In this document: positions 43,878-53,977 of the stretch, piece by piece
How the letters are laid out: every line of letters begins with the position of its first letter
How positions within the stretch are numbered: position 1 is the first letter of the stretch
Source: Streptomyces longispororuber
Lineage (GTDB): Bacteria > Actinomycetota > Actinomycetes > Streptomycetales > Streptomycetaceae
Assembly: GCF_014656095.1 (NCBI RefSeq)
Contig: NZ_BNBT01000009.1
Location: forward strand, 44,440 to 108,439
Length of the DNA: 64,000 nt
Direction of reading: 5' to 3'
The notes under the pieces: model-generated
What the model was told of the DNA's origin: nothing
Database searches by the model: none
Seen by the model: only the letters and a program-made list of their open reading frames with translations
Position numbers and translations under genes: made by a program

Positions 43878-44540
43878 TCAGGCGCTCGCCCGCTCCCGTA
43901 CGCTCTCCGCCACCGCCTTGTCCAGGGCCACGCGGACCAGCGCCGCCGCGAAGGCCGCGTACCGGTCGTCCGGGACCAGCCGCGCCAGGTCCGGCGGGTC
44001 CTCGGGCAGGCCGAGCCGGTGTGCTCCGCGCAGGGCCTTGGCGTCGAAGTACGGGGTGATCCGCCAGACGTCCTGGGCCTCGCGCAGGTAGATGTCGGCG
44101 CCGGTCGGCCCGATGCCGGGCACCTGCCGCAGCAGACGGCTCAGCTCCGCGGTGTCGTCGCCGGCGCGTTCGCGCAGCCGCCGCAGGTCGCCGCCGTACT
44201 CGCGCAGGACGAGCAGCGCGCCGTCGCCGAGCTGGGTGGACGTACGCTCGTCGTAGCGGCGGTAACCGCCCCGGCCCAGGGCGTCCACGCGCTGCTGCCA
44301 CGACGCCTCGGCCATGCGCCGCGCGTCGCGCATCCCGGCGGCGAAGAGCTCCTTGGCCGCCGCGACGGCCGTGGCGCCGCGGATGCGGGCGCTGAGCAGG
44401 TCGGTCAGGACGAGGAGCTGGTACAGCGGCTGGGGCGTGTCGCGCAGCCGGATCCCGGCCTCCTCGGCGTACGTGACCCCGTGCGCGTCGAGCAGGGTGC
44501 GCGCCACCCGTGCGGGGTCTGGGCTCCGTCGCCCGGTCAT
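43878..44540 (-). CDS. HhH-GPD endonuclease (endonuclease III-like)
   Basis: 220 residues from the ATG at 44540, with GAGGAGG eight bases upstream. The helix-hairpin-helix is VPGIGPTGADIYLREAQD (about 136-153), and the catalytic region is DVWRITPYFDAKALRGAHRLG with a candidate Asp. Unlike EndoIII/MutY there is no C-terminal four-Cys iron-sulfur cluster. It is a small monofunctional HhH-GPD protein predicted to act in base excision repair; lesion specificity is unknown. Confidence 0.85.
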   Translation of the reverse strand: MTGRRSPDPARVARTLLDAHGVTYAEEAGIRLRDTPQPLYQLLVLTDLLSARIRGATAVAAAKELFAAGMRDARRMAEASWQQRVDALGRGGYRRYDERTSTQLGDGALLVLREYGGDLRRLRERAGDDTAELSRLLRQVPGIGPTGADIYLREAQDVWRITPYFDAKALRGAHRLGLPEDPPDLARLVPDDRYAAFAAALVRVALDKAVAESVRERASA

Positions 44541-44567
44541 GGCCGGCCTCCTCGGACGGGTCGCGGA

Positions 44568-44643
44568 CCTCTGCGGCCGCCGCGGCCACTGCGGCCACTG
44601 CGGCCACCTCGGACACTGCGGACACTGCGGACACTGCGAATAT
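44568..44643. repeat. 9-bp tandem repeat upstream of the HhH-GPD gene
   Basis: About eight units of GCGGCCACT or GCGGACACT in direct tandem between the endonuclease start and the end of the epimerase gene. Confidence 0.85.
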
Positions 44644-44646
44644 GGG

Positions 44647-45894
44647 TCACCCCACTGTGCGCCCGGTCAGCGGCGGTGTGGGCGCGCCGGCGCCGTGGCG
44701 CATGCCGTGCAGCAGCTCCTCGACCGCTTCGGTGGCGGTGCGCTCGGGGCGCCAGCCCAGTTCGGTGCGGGCCCGGGCGCAGTCCATCACGGGCAGTCGC
44801 AGGACCGCGTCGAAGAGCTGCGGGGACGCCGGGAGGAGGCGCAGTCCCCAGGCCGCCGCGAGCGCGGACCGGGCCGCCCGGCGCGGTACCCGTACGACGC
44901 GGGCGTGGAAGAGCTCGCCGAGGACCTGGGCGTCCAGCGGTGGCTCGGCGGCGAGGTTGAAGGCGCCGCGCGCGTCGCCGAGGGCGGCGAGGCGGTAGGC
45001 GCGAGCGGCGTCCTCGGTGTGCAGGGCCTGGATCCGCAGGCCGGGGATGTCCGGCAGGACGGGCAGCAGGTCGGGCCGGGCGAGCTGCCCGGGCTTGAAG
45101 CGGCCGGCGAAGAGCCTGCGCTGCTGGCTCGCCGACTCCTCCTTGAACAGGAAGGCGGGCCGCATGCGCACCACGCGGAGCTGCGGGTGCTCCCGCTCGA
45201 AGGCGTCAAGGACGCGCTCCAGGTAGGCCTTCTCCCGGCAGTACGCCGCCTCGGGCCAGCCGTGCGTGGGCCAGTCCTCGGTGACGGCCCTGTCCTTGGG
45301 GCCGGGCGAGTAGGCGCCGACCGACGACGCGTACACGAGGGCGGGCACCCCGGCCGCGGCGACGGCACGGAAGACGCGGACGCTGCCGAGGACGTTGGTC
45401 CGCCAAGTGGTGGCCGGGTCCCGGGCGGGCTGGAGCTGCCAGGCGAGGTGCACGACGGCGTCGGCGCCCGCGAAGTGCTCCGCGAGCTCCTCCACGGCGG
45501 CCCGCCCGGGGTCGCCCCTGAAGGGTTCCCCCTGACGGCCCGAGCCACCCGGACCGCCCGAGCCGACCTGACCGCCCGAGCCACCCGGACCACCCGGACC
45601 ACCCGGACCACCCGAGCCTCCTCGACCACCCCAGCCGTCCGTACCGCCCGTACCGCCCGAGCCGCCATGCCCGCCCAACGCCCCGAAAACCACCGGCGCC
45701 CCCAGGTCCACCGACGCCCATTCGGCCCCAGCCGTCTTCTCGTCGGGCAGTCTGCGGGCCAGGCCCAGGACGGAGTCCACCGCCGGGTCGGCGGTGAGGG
45801 CGCGCACCACGCTCAGGCCCACGTTGCCGGTGGCGCCGGTGACGACGATCCGCTTGCCCGGGCCGCCGGGTCCGCTGCCGCTGTCGGAGCTCAT
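44647..45894 (-). CDS. NAD-dependent epimerase/SDR with glycine-repeat insertion
   Basis: 415 residues from the ATG at 45894, with AAGGAG seven bases upstream. The Rossmann motif is VVTGATGNVGLSVVRAL, then ADAVVHLAWQLQPARDP, the active site YASSVGAYSPG plus YCREKAYLE (YxxxK), and VRMRPAFLF. Residues about 73-123 interrupt the domain with a Gly-rich insert (units GGSGG, GGPGG, GGTGG), encoded by 9-bp repeats. The insert falls between two core strands, so it probably forms a surface loop. Substrate is unknown, probably a nucleotide-sugar or related ligand. Confidence 0.9.
   Translation of the reverse strand: MSSDSGSGPGGPGKRIVVTGATGNVGLSVVRALTADPAVDSVLGLARRLPDEKTAGAEWASVDLGAPVVFGALGGHGGSGGTGGTDGWGGRGGSGGPGGPGGPGGSGGQVGSGGPGGSGRQGEPFRGDPGRAAVEELAEHFAGADAVVHLAWQLQPARDPATTWRTNVLGSVRVFRAVAAAGVPALVYASSVGAYSPGPKDRAVTEDWPTHGWPEAAYCREKAYLERVLDAFEREHPQLRVVRMRPAFLFKEESASQQRRLFAGRFKPGQLARPDLLPVLPDIPGLRIQALHTEDAARAYRLAALGDARGAFNLAAEPPLDAQVLGELFHARVVRVPRRAARSALAAAWGLRLLPASPQLFDAVLRLPVMDCARARTELGWRPERTATEAVEELLHGMRHGAGAPTPPLTGRTVG
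45532..45682. repeat. 9-bp coding repeat (Gly-rich insert in the epimerase)
   Basis: Tandem CCACCCGGA / CCGCCCGAG units on the plus strand (TCCGGGTGG on the coding strand) encode repeated Gly-Gly-X inside the epimerase gene. The unit length keeps the frame. Confidence 0.85.
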
Positions 45895-46199
45895 CGTCCG
45901 CTCCTTCCGGAAGAGTTCGGGTCGGTCGCACCCGAGTACCCCGCGCGGCGGTGGAGGGAACGCCTGGCGCGGCACCCCACGCGGCGGAGGTGCGAACGCC
46001 TTCCGCACGCGCGCCCCCTTCCCACTATCCCCGCACCCCGCGACAGCCACACCCCTGCGCGACCCCACGTCACCCCTGAGATCCGGTGCGTGACGACCGG
46101 CAATACCGGCCCGCCCGTCCGAGTTCAAGAGGATGTGAAGAGTGCAAGGTCACAGCGGTGCCCCGGTCCGACATAGCGATTCCGCCCTAGCATCGGACC
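45895..46199. other. Divergent promoter region, epimerase and mutA
   Basis: Contains two imperfect copies of CGCGGCGGNGG...GAACGCC (about 45933 and 45969). No gene is supported. Promoters for both transcripts should lie here but no clear boxes are seen. Confidence 0.4.
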
Positions 46200-48053
46200 A
46201 TGACGGTCCTGCCTGACGACGGGCTTTCGCTGGCCGCCGATTTCCCTGATGCGACCCATGAGCAGTGGCAGCGCCTGGTGGAGGGCGTACTGCGCAAGTC
46301 GGGCAAGGACGTATCGGGGGCGGCGGCCGAGGAAGCGCTGTCCACCGCGCTCGAGGACGGGCTCAGCACCCGGCCCCTGTACACCGCCCGTGACGCCGTG
46401 GCCGACGTCGGCCATCCGGGTTTCGCGCCGTTCGTCCGGGGCGGTTCCGCCGTCGGCGGGGCCGCGACCGGCTGGGACGTACGGCAGCGGCACGCGACGG
46501 GCGATCCCGCGCGGACGAACGAGTCCGTCCTCGCCGACCTGGAGAACGGGGTCACGTCGCTGTGGCTGGCGCTCGGCCCGGACGCGCTGCCCGTGTCCGG
46601 CCTGGAGCGGGCGCTCGACGGCGTGTACCTGGACCTGGCGCCGGTGGTGCTGGACGCCGGAGCGGAGTACGCGCCGGCGGCGCACGCGTTCCTCGGGCTC
46701 GTCGAGGCGGCGGGCGTCGCCAAGAGCGCCGTGCGCGGCAACCTGGGCGCCGACCCGCTGGGCCACGAGGCCCGTACGGGCGCGGAGTTGGACGCGGACG
46801 CGGCCGTGGAGCTCGCGCGGCGCCTGGGACGCGAGTACGGCGGGCTGCGGGCGCTGACCGTGGACGCGCTGCCGTACCACGAGGCGGGCGGTTCGGCCGC
46901 GCAGGAGCTGGGCGCGTCGCTCGCCACCGGCGTGGCGTACCTGCGGCTGCTCATGGAGGCGGGGCTCACGCTCCAAGAGGCGTGCGCGCAGCTCGAGTTC
47001 CGGTACGCGGCCACCGCCGACCAGTTCCTGACCATCGCCAAGCTGCGGGCCGCGCGGCGCCTGTGGGCGCGGGTGGCCGAGGCGAGCGGCGACGCGGGCG
47101 CGGGCGCGCAGCGGCAGCACGTGGTCACCTCGCCGGTGATGATGGCCCGCCGCGACCCGTGGGTGAACATGCTGCGGACGACGGTGGCGTGCCTGGCCGC
47201 AGGTGTGGGCGGCGCCGACGCGGTCACGGTGCTGCCGTTCGACCACGCGCTGGGCCTGCCGGACGCGTTCGCGCGCCGCATCGCCCGCAACACCTCGACG
47301 ATCCTCCTGGAGGAGTCGCATCTGGCGCGGGTGGTCGACCCGGCGGGCGGCTCCTGGTACGTGGAGCGGCTGACCGCGGAACTCGCGGACGCCGCTTGGA
47401 CGTTCTTCCAGGAGACCGAGCGCGCGGGCGGCCAGGCGGCAGCGCTGCGCTCCGGCATGCTCGGCGAGCGGATCGCGGCGACGTGGGCCGAGCGGAGCAG
47501 GAAGCTGGCCAAGCGCCGGGAGCCGATCACGGGCGTGAGCGAGTTCCCGAACCTCGCGGAGAAGCCCGTCGAGCGCGAGCCCGCGCCCGCCGGGCCGACG
47601 GGCGGCCTGCCGCGGGTGCGCCGCGACGAGGCGTACGAGGCGCTGCGGGCCCGCTCGGACGCGCACCTGGCGGCGACCGGTGCCCGGCCGAGGGTGTTCC
47701 TGGCCGCGCTCGGCCCGGCCGCCGCGCACACGGCGCGGGCCGCGTTCGCGGCGAACCTGTTCCAGGCGGGCGGGGTCGAGCCCGTCCACGACCCGGTGTC
47801 GGTGACCGCCGACACGGCCGCGGAGGCGTTCCGGGCCAGCGGGGCGAAGGTCGCGTGCCTGTGCTCCAGCGACGCGCTGTACGCGCAGGAGGCGGCCGGC
47901 GTGGCCGCCGCGCTGAAGGCGGCGGGCGCCGAGCGGGTGTTCCTCGCGGGGCGCCCCGGCGAGTACGGCGACGTGGACGCGTACGTCTTCGCGGGCTGTG
48001 ACGCGGTCGCCGTCCTGTCCTCCACCCTCGACCTCATGGGAGTGGCGCCATGA
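46200..48053 (+). CDS. mutA: Methylmalonyl-CoA mutase small (beta) subunit
   Basis: 617 residues. It is homologous to the large subunit but lacks the DxHxxG cobalamin-ligand motif, as expected for the non-catalytic partner. Recognised blocks are TRPLYTARD near the start, the TIM-barrel region [40 protein letters not shown], and [26 protein letters not shown]. The mutase interconverts methylmalonyl-CoA and succinyl-CoA. Its last 4 bp overlap the mutB start (ATGA). Confidence 0.96.
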   Translation: MTVLPDDGLSLAADFPDATHEQWQRLVEGVLRKSGKDVSGAAAEEALSTALEDGLSTRPLYTARDAVADVGHPGFAPFVRGGSAVGGAATGWDVRQRHATGDPARTNESVLADLENGVTSLWLALGPDALPVSGLERALDGVYLDLAPVVLDAGAEYAPAAHAFLGLVEAAGVAKSAVRGNLGADPLGHEARTGAELDADAAVELARRLGREYGGLRALTVDALPYHEAGGSAAQELGASLATGVAYLRLLMEAGLTLQEACAQLEFRYAATADQFLTIAKLRAARRLWARVAEASGDAGAGAQRQHVVTSPVMMARRDPWVNMLRTTVACLAAGVGGADAVTVLPFDHALGLPDAFARRIARNTSTILLEESHLARVVDPAGGSWYVERLTAELADAAWTFFQETERAGGQAAALRSGMLGERIAATWAERSRKLAKRREPITGVSEFPNLAEKPVEREPAPAGPTGGLPRVRRDEAYEALRARSDAHLAATGARPRVFLAALGPAAAHTARAAFAANLFQAGGVEPVHDPVSVTADTAAEAFRASGAKVACLCSSDALYAQEAAGVAAALKAAGAERVFLAGRPGEYGDVDAYVFAGCDAVAVLSSTLDLMGVAP

Positions 48054-50275
48054 CGATCCCCGACTTCTCCGGCATCGGCCTGGAGGCGGACGCGCCGCCG
48101 CGGGGCTCCGCCGAGCAGTGGCGCGCCGCCGTCGAGGCGGCGACCGGCAAGGACGCGGACGACCTGCTGTGGGAGACCCCGGAGGGCATCGCGGTCAAGC
48201 CGCTGTACACCGGCGCGGACGTGGAGGGCCTGGACTTCCTGGGCACGTACCCGGGCATCGCGCCGTATCTGCGCGGCCCGTACCCGACGATGTACGTCAA
48301 CCAGCCCTGGACGATCCGCCAGTACGCGGGGTTCTCCACGGCCGAGGAGTCGAACGCGTTCTACCGGCGCAACCTGGCCGCCGGGCAGAAGGGCCTGTCG
48401 GTCGCTTTCGACCTGCCCACGCACCGCGGCTACGACAGCGACCACCCGCGGGTGACCGGCGACGTCGGCATGGCGGGCGTGGCCATCGACTCGATCTACG
48501 ACATGCGGCAGCTCTTCGACGGCATCCCGCTGGACCGGATGACCGTGTCGATGACGATGAACGGCGCGGTGCTCCCGGTGCTCGCGCTGTACATCGTCGC
48601 CGCCGAGGAGCAGGGCGTGCCGCCGGAGAAGCTGGCGGGGACCATCCAGAACGACATCCTCAAGGAGTTCATGGTCCGCAACACCTACATCTACCCGCCC
48701 AAGCCGTCCATGCGGATCATCTCCGACATCTTCGCGTACACCTCGCAGAAGATGCCGCGCTACAACTCCATCTCGATCTCCGGCTACCACATCCAGGAGG
48801 CCGGGGCGACGGCCGACCTGGAGCTGGCGTACACCCTCGCGGACGGGGTGGAGTACCTGCGGGCCGGGCGGGAGGCGGGGCTCGACGTGGACGCGTTCGC
48901 GCCGCGCCTGTCGTTCTTCTGGGCGATCGGCATGAACTTCTTCATGGAGGTCGCCAAGCTCCGGGCGGCGCGGCTGCTGTGGGCGAAGCTGGTCAAGCAG
49001 TTCGACCCGCGGAACCCCAAGTCGCTGTCGCTGCGTACGCATTCGCAGACATCGGGCTGGTCACTGACGGCGCAGGACGTGTTCAACAACGTGACGCGCA
49101 CGTGCGTGGAGGCCATGGCGGCGACGCAGGGCCACACGCAGTCGCTGCACACCAACGCCCTCGACGAGGCGCTGGCGCTGCCCACGGACTTCTCCGCGCG
49201 GATCGCGCGCAACACCCAGCTCCTCATCCAGCAGGAGTCCGGCACCTGCCGCGTCATCGACCCGTGGGGCGGCAGCGCGTACGTGGAGCGGCTCACCCAC
49301 GACCTGGCGCGGCGGGCCTGGCAGCACATCCAGGAGGTGGAGGCCGCGGGCGGCATGGCGCAGGCCATCGACGCGGGCATCCCGAAGCTGCGCGTGGAGG
49401 AGGCGGCGGCGCGTACGCAGGCGCGGATCGACTCCGGGCGGCAGCCGGTCATCGGCGTGAACAAGTACCGGGTCGACACCGACGAGCAGATCGAGGTCCT
49501 CAAGGTCGACAACTCCTCGGTGCGGGCCCAGCAGATCGAGAAGCTGCGGCGGCTGCGCGCCGAGCGCGACGACGCGGCCTGCCAGGACGCGCTCGCCAGG
49601 CTGACGGCGGCGGCGGAGCGCGGCTCCGGCGCGGGCCTTGAGGGGAACCTGCTGGCGCTCGCGGTGGACGCGGCCCGCGCGAAGGCGACGGTCGGCGAGA
49701 TCTCGGACGCCCTGGAGAAGGCCTACGGGCGGCACGCGGGCCAGATCCGTACGATCTCGGGTGTGTACCGCACCGAAGCAGGCCCGTCGCCGTCCGTGTC
49801 GCGCACCCGTGCGCTGGTGGAGTCCTTCGAGGAGGCCGAGGGGCGCCGGCCGCGCATCCTGGTCGCCAAGATGGGCCAGGACGGCCACGACCGGGGCCAG
49901 AAAGTCATCGCCTCGGCCTTCGCCGACCTGGGGTTCGACGTCGACGTCGGCCCGCTGTTCCAGACGCCCGCGGAGGTGGCGCGGCAGGCCGTCGAGGCGG
50001 ACGTGCACATCGTCGGCGTGTCCTCGCTGGCGGCCGGGCACCTGACGCTGGTGCCCGCGCTCCGGGAGGAGCTGGCCGCCGAGGGCCGCGAGGACATCAT
50101 GATCGTGGTCGGTGGTGTGATCCCGCCGCAGGACGTGGACGCCCTGCACGAGGCGGGCGCGGCGGCGGTGTTCCCGCCCGGCACGGTCATCCCGGACGCG
50201 GCGTACGACCTGGTACGGCGGCTCGCCGGGAGCCTCGGCCACGAGCTGCCCGCCGAACCCGCGCCCGGGCAGTGA
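48050..50275 (+). CDS. mutB: Methylmalonyl-CoA mutase large (alpha) subunit
   Basis: 741 residues. This is the catalytic subunit, with active-site region [40 protein letters not shown], and [11 protein letters not shown]. The C-terminal B12 domain has [18 protein letters not shown], with the DxHxxG histidine ligating cobalt, then [14 protein letters not shown] and [10 protein letters not shown]. With MutA it converts methylmalonyl-CoA from propionate, valine and odd-chain acids into succinyl-CoA, and supplies precursors for polyketide synthesis in reverse. It is followed 12 bp later by meaB. Confidence 0.98.
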   Translation: MTIPDFSGIGLEADAPPRGSAEQWRAAVEAATGKDADDLLWETPEGIAVKPLYTGADVEGLDFLGTYPGIAPYLRGPYPTMYVNQPWTIRQYAGFSTAEESNAFYRRNLAAGQKGLSVAFDLPTHRGYDSDHPRVTGDVGMAGVAIDSIYDMRQLFDGIPLDRMTVSMTMNGAVLPVLALYIVAAEEQGVPPEKLAGTIQNDILKEFMVRNTYIYPPKPSMRIISDIFAYTSQKMPRYNSISISGYHIQEAGATADLELAYTLADGVEYLRAGREAGLDVDAFAPRLSFFWAIGMNFFMEVAKLRAARLLWAKLVKQFDPRNPKSLSLRTHSQTSGWSLTAQDVFNNVTRTCVEAMAATQGHTQSLHTNALDEALALPTDFSARIARNTQLLIQQESGTCRVIDPWGGSAYVERLTHDLARRAWQHIQEVEAAGGMAQAIDAGIPKLRVEEAAARTQARIDSGRQPVIGVNKYRVDTDEQIEVLKVDNSSVRAQQIEKLRRLRAERDDAACQDALARLTAAAERGSGAGLEGNLLALAVDAARAKATVGEISDALEKAYGRHAGQIRTISGVYRTEAGPSPSVSRTRALVESFEEAEGRRPRILVAKMGQDGHDRGQKVIASAFADLGFDVDVGPLFQTPAEVARQAVEADVHIVGVSSLAAGHLTLVPALREELAAEGREDIMIVVGGVIPPQDVDALHEAGAAAVFPPGTVIPDAAYDLVRRLAGSLGHELPAEPAPGQ

Positions 50276-50287
50276 GCCGCTGACCCC

Positions 50288-51445
50288 ATGGCACCGAGGA
50301 TCGATCTCGACAGTTACGTGAAGGGCGTGCTCGACGGCAAGCGCGCGCACATCGCGCGCGCGATCACGCTCGTGGAGTCCACCAAGGCCGAACACCGGGT
50401 GCTCGCGCAGCAGTTGCTCACGCAGTTGCTGCCGCACGCGGGGCGGGCACGGCGCGTCGGCATCAGCGGGGTGCCGGGTGTCGGCAAGTCGACGTTCATC
50501 GACGCGCTCGGCACGATGCTCACCGCGCTGGGGCACCGGGTCGCGGTGCTCGCCGTGGACCCGTCGTCGACGCGTACGGGCGGCTCCATCCTGGGCGACA
50601 AGACCCGGATGGAGCGGCTCTCGGTGGACCCGATGGCGTTCGTGCGCCCCTCGCCCACGGCCGGGACGCTCGGCGGCGTCGCCAAGGCCACCCGCGAGTC
50701 CATGGTGGTGATGGAGGCGGCGGGCTACGACGTGGTGCTCGTGGAGACCGTCGGCGTCGGCCAGTCGGAGACGGCCGTCGCCAACATGGTCGACACGTTC
50801 CTGCTGCTGACGCTGGCGCGCACCGGGGACCAGCTCCAGGGCATCAAGAAGGGCGTCCTGGAGCTCGCGGACGTGATCGCGGTGAACAAGGCCGACGGCC
50901 CGCACGAGCGGGACGCCCGCTCCGCGGCCCGCGAACTGGCGGGCGCGCTGCGCCTGATGCACGGCAAGGACGCCGCGTGGACGCCGCCGGTGCTCAGTTG
51001 CAGCGCCCGCGAGGGCACGGGCCTGGACACGCTCTGGGACCGCCTGGAACAGCACCGCGCGTTGCTCGACTCCACCGGGCGGCTCGCCGCCAAGCGCCGT
51101 GACCAGCAGGTCGACTGGACGTGGACGATGGTGCGCGAGGAGCTGCTCGGCCGGCTGCACGCCCACCCCGAGGTACGCAGGCTCGCGCCCGAGCTGGAAC
51201 GGGGCGTGCGGGAGGGCACGGTGACCGCGACGACCGCGGCGGAGCGCATCCTCGCGGCGTTCCAGGACCCGCCGGGGCAGGCGGGCCTGGCACCGGCACC
51301 GGCATCCCCGCAGGCGCCGCCACCGGTTCAGGCCGCGCCACCGGCTCAGGCCCCGACACCGGCCCCGGCTCAGGACGACGTACGCCCGGACGTGCCCCCG
51401 AACGCACCCCCGGGCGTACCTACGAAGGGCGGAAACACCTCGTGA
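50288..51445 (+). CDS. meaB: MeaB GTPase, methylmalonyl-CoA mutase chaperone
   Basis: 385 residues. MeaB gates cofactor loading and protects the mutase. G1 is GISGVPGVGKSTFIDAL, followed by VDPSSTRTGGSILGDKTRM, the switch ETVGVGQSE, and the G4 motif NKADGP. The C-terminal ~65 residues (after AERILAAFQDP) are a Pro/Ala/Gln-rich tail beyond the usual MeaB end. The stop overlaps the next start (GTGA), so all four genes from mutA to the hydrolase gene form one transcription unit. Confidence 0.96.
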   Translation: MAPRIDLDSYVKGVLDGKRAHIARAITLVESTKAEHRVLAQQLLTQLLPHAGRARRVGISGVPGVGKSTFIDALGTMLTALGHRVAVLAVDPSSTRTGGSILGDKTRMERLSVDPMAFVRPSPTAGTLGGVAKATRESMVVMEAAGYDVVLVETVGVGQSETAVANMVDTFLLLTLARTGDQLQGIKKGVLELADVIAVNKADGPHERDARSAARELAGALRLMHGKDAAWTPPVLSCSAREGTGLDTLWDRLEQHRALLDSTGRLAAKRRDQQVDWTWTMVREELLGRLHAHPEVRRLAPELERGVREGTVTATTAAERILAAFQDPPGQAGLAPAPASPQAPPPVQAAPPAQAPTPAPAQDDVRPDVPPNAPPGVPTKGGNTS

Positions 51446-52497
51446 GTCACGACGCGCCACCGGTCCTGTCGCGCACCGAGGGCCACGCGGGCCACCTCGT
51501 CCTCAACCGGCCCCGCGCCCTCAACGCCCTCGACCACACGATGGTCCGCCTCATCGACGACGCGCTCACCGCCTGGGAGCGGGACGAGACGGTCGCCACG
51601 GTCGTCGTCACCGGCGCCGGGGAGCGCGGCCTGTGCGCGGGCGGCGACATCCGGGCCGTACGGGACGACATCCTCGCGGGCGGCGGCGCGGCGTCGGCGG
51701 CCTTCTGGCACGACGAGTACCTGCTCGTCTCCCGCATCGCCCGCTACCGCAAGCCGTACGTCGCCGTCATGGACGGCTTCGTCATGGGCGGCGGCGTGGG
51801 CGTTTCGGCCCACGGCGCCGTGCGGGTCGTCACGGAGCGCTCGCGGGTCGCGATGCCGGAGACCGTCATCGGCTTCGTCCCGGATGTCGGCGGGACGTAC
51901 CTGCTGGCGCGGGCGCCCGGCGAGCTGGGCACGCACCTGGCCCTGACGGGCGCCTCCGCGGGGCCCGCGGACGCGCTGCTGTGCGGGCTCGCCGACCACT
52001 TCGTCCCGGCCGGGCGGCTCGGTGACTTCGTGGCGGCGCTCGCCCACCGGGAGGCGGGCGAGGCGGTCGCCGCGTACGCCGAAGCAGCGCCCGGGGGCGA
52101 GCTGGCCGCGCACCGGGAGTGGATCGACTCCTGCTACGCCGCCGGGTCCGTGGAGGAGATCGTCGACCGTCTGCTGGCCTGTGGCGAGCCCACCGCGAAG
52201 GAGACCGCGGAGACGCTGCTCTCGCGCTCGCCGACGTCCCTGAAGGTGACGCTCGCCGCCGTGCGCCGGGCGCGCGCCCTCGGGTCCCTGGAGGACGTGC
52301 TGCGCCAGGAGTACCGCACGTCGTGCGCGTGCCTCACGGCTCCGGACTTCCCGGAGGGCGTCCGCGCGCAGGTCGTCGACAAGGACCGCCGGCCCCGGTG
52401 GTCACCGGCGCGCCTAGCGGACGTGTCCGAGGCGGACGTCGCGCGCTTCTTCCTGCCGTCGCCGTACGGCCGGTTGGGGCTTCCGGCGGACGTCTGA
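51442..52497 (+). CDS. Enoyl-CoA hydratase/isomerase family, 3-hydroxyisobutyryl-CoA hydrolase type
   Basis: 351 residues from the GTG at 51442, overlapping meaB. It has the crotonase fold: LNRPRALNALDHTMV, CAGGDIRAVRDD (oxyanion loop), VMDGFVMGGGVGVSAHG, and the hydrolase-specific block VAMPETVIGFVPDVGGTYLLAR with the catalytic Glu. Length and C-terminal region (LSRSPTSLKVTLAAVRRAR, then EYRTSCACL) match 3-hydroxyisobutyryl-CoA hydrolase rather than simple hydratases. It would feed valine breakdown toward methylmalonyl-CoA, fitting the operon. The stop codon lies at the start of a 34-bp repeat array. Confidence 0.92.
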   Translation: MSHDAPPVLSRTEGHAGHLVLNRPRALNALDHTMVRLIDDALTAWERDETVATVVVTGAGERGLCAGGDIRAVRDDILAGGGAASAAFWHDEYLLVSRIARYRKPYVAVMDGFVMGGGVGVSAHGAVRVVTERSRVAMPETVIGFVPDVGGTYLLARAPGELGTHLALTGASAGPADALLCGLADHFVPAGRLGDFVAALAHREAGEAVAAYAEAAPGGELAAHREWIDSCYAAGSVEEIVDRLLACGEPTAKETAETLLSRSPTSLKVTLAAVRRARALGSLEDVLRQEYRTSCACLTAPDFPEGVRAQVVDKDRRPRWSPARLADVSEADVARFFLPSPYGRLGLPADV

Positions 52498-52632
52498 GGC
52501 GCTGGGCGGCGCGGCGACGGGGCGGACCTGAGGCGCTGGGCGGCGCGGCGGACGGAACGGGCCTGAGGCCTTGGGCGGCGCGGCGACGGGACGGGCCCGA
52601 GGCCTTGGGCGGCGCCGTGGACGGGACGGGTC
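52494..52632. repeat. 34-bp tandem repeat (four units) at the hydrolase stop codon
   Basis: Units begin at 52494, 52528, 52563 and 52597 with CTGAGGC(G/C)(C/T)TGGGCGGCG. The first unit contains the TGA stop of the hydrolase gene. The array fills the gap to the convergent gene at 52631. Confidence 0.9.
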
Positions 52633-53071
52633 ACGGCGGGTCGACCTCCGTCACCAGCGCGAGCAGTTGCAGCGCGCCCCGCTCGCCCCACCGGGCCACG
52701 CCGACGGCTATCCACTGCTGCCCGGCCCGCCACAGGTGCACGTCGGGCACGGTCTCGCTGACGGACGCCCACGGCTCGGGCACGTCCGGCGCCTCGGCCA
52801 CGTGGCGGGCGAAGGCACCGGCCAGGCTGAACACCTGGGCCGGACCCCAGCGTCCGTCCAGGAGCACCGCGAGCGCGTCCCGCTCGGCCTCGTACTGCTC
52901 CTCCGCGTCGGCGTACGCCGTGCCGTCGTCGTCCTCCCCCGGCTCGTACGTCCGTAACTCCGCGAGGTGGAACCCCGGTCCGGCGCGGCCGACGCCCGAC
53001 CTGCCGGGCGCCTCGGGGAAGCCCCTGGCGCGCAGCAGGTCGATCGTCGCGAGGTCGTCCGCGCTGCTCAT
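52631..53071 (-). CDS. Hypothetical cytoplasmic protein
   Basis: 146 residues from the ATG at 53071. Earlier in-frame Mets fall in repeat DNA and are unlikely. The sequence begins SSADDLATIDLLRARGFPEAP, then an acidic EDDDGTAYADAEEQYEAERDALAVLLDGRWG, and ends with beta strands VHLWRAGQQWIAVGVARWG and LQLLALVTEVDPP. No known motif was recognised. The coherent composition and aromatic-rich C-terminus support a genuine protein. It is convergent with the hydrolase gene. Confidence 0.75.
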   Translation of the reverse strand: MSSADDLATIDLLRARGFPEAPGRSGVGRAGPGFHLAELRTYEPGEDDDGTAYADAEEQYEAERDALAVLLDGRWGPAQVFSLAGAFARHVAEAPDVPEPWASVSETVPDVHLWRAGQQWIAVGVARWGERGALQLLALVTEVDPP

Positions 53072-53187
53072 GCCGTCGCTCCGTCGCTCATACCGTCGCC
53101 CCGTCCACCGCCCATGCCGTCCTTCCGTCCGCCGCGCATGCCGTCGCTCCGCCGCGCATGCCGTCGTTCCGTCGCCCATGCCGTCCA
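53069..53187. repeat. CATGCCGTC-type tandem repeat at a gene start
   Basis: About six diverged units of 17-21 bp (CATGCCGTCGCTCCGTCGC and variants) begin at the start codon of the gene at 52631-53071 and run upstream. Each unit repeats a CAT, so in-frame or out-of-frame ATGs recur on the minus strand. Confidence 0.85.
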
Positions 53188-53237
53188 GTAAAGCGGGACC
53201 CACTGACAATCAGTCATCACCGCCTGTGCGCCGCAGG

Positions 53238-53975
53238 TCAGGCGTCCCTGCGCCGCAGTGCCCACCACCCGGCGAGCAGCGCCGCCGCGGTCCAGGCCGC
53301 GGTCACCGCGAGCCCCTGCCAGGCGCCGAGCGCGCCGGCCGGGTCCTCGTGCAGGATCTGCTGCCCGGCGCGGTCGGGCAGGAACTGGGCGGCGCCGCCC
53401 GCGACATCGCCGACCACGAAGGACACGATGAGCAGGAACGGGATGAGCAGGCTGAGCACCGCCACCCCGCTGCGCAGCAGGGTCGTCAGACCGGTCGCGA
53501 GCAGCGCCATCAGCGCCAGGTAGAGGCCGCCGCCGACACAGGCGCGCAGCGCCCCGGGGTGGCCGAGCCCGATGGCGTGCTCGCCGAGGAAGGCCTGGCC
53601 CGCGAGGAACGCGGCGAAGCTGGTGGCGAGGCCCACGAGCAGGGCGGCCGCGCCGACGACGGCGGTCTTCGCGGCGTAGAACAGGCCCCTGCGGGGTACG
53701 GCGGCCAGCGAGATCCGCAGGGCCCCGGTCACGTACTCGGAGCTGACGGCCGTGGTGCCGAAGCCGAGGGCGGCGATCTGGCCGAAGTTGAGGGCGTAGA
53801 AGGCGTCGAAGACGGGTTCGGCGTCGGCGTTGTCGGCCTCGGCCCGGCCGACCGTGGCGAACGCCAGGACGGTGACGGCGAGGGTGGCGCCGAACACGGC
53901 GAGGAGCGGGAGGAGCGTGCCCCGCAGCGACTTGATCTTGATCCATTCGGCGTGGAGGACGGCGGTGGTCGACAT
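53238..53975 (-). CDS. ABC-2 type transporter permease
   Basis: 245 residues with about six membrane segments. It opens LHAEWIKIKSLRGTLLPLLAVFGATLAV, typical of ABC-2 permeases of small-molecule or peptide exporters. The motif GTTAVSSEYVTGALRISLAAVPRRGLFYAAK is the conserved cytoplasmic loop (SEYxxGT). The last residues are WWALRRRDA. The gene lies 2 bp after its ATPase and is divergent from a two-component system. The substrate is unknown; such modules often export antimicrobial peptides or lantibiotics. Confidence 0.94.
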   Translation of the reverse strand: MSTTAVLHAEWIKIKSLRGTLLPLLAVFGATLAVTVLAFATVGRAEADNADAEPVFDAFYALNFGQIAALGFGTTAVSSEYVTGALRISLAAVPRRGLFYAAKTAVVGAAALLVGLATSFAAFLAGQAFLGEHAIGLGHPGALRACVGGGLYLALMALLATGLTTLLRSGVAVLSLLIPFLLIVSFVVGDVAGGAAQFLPDRAGQQILHEDPAGALGAWQGLAVTAAWTAAALLAGWWALRRRDA

Positions 53976-53977
53976 GG

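Noticed and set aside
46187..51460. Long minus-strand frames opposite mutA, mutB and meaB
   Set aside because: The plus-strand genes are unmistakable; the antisense products are low-complexity Arg/Ala/Ser noise.
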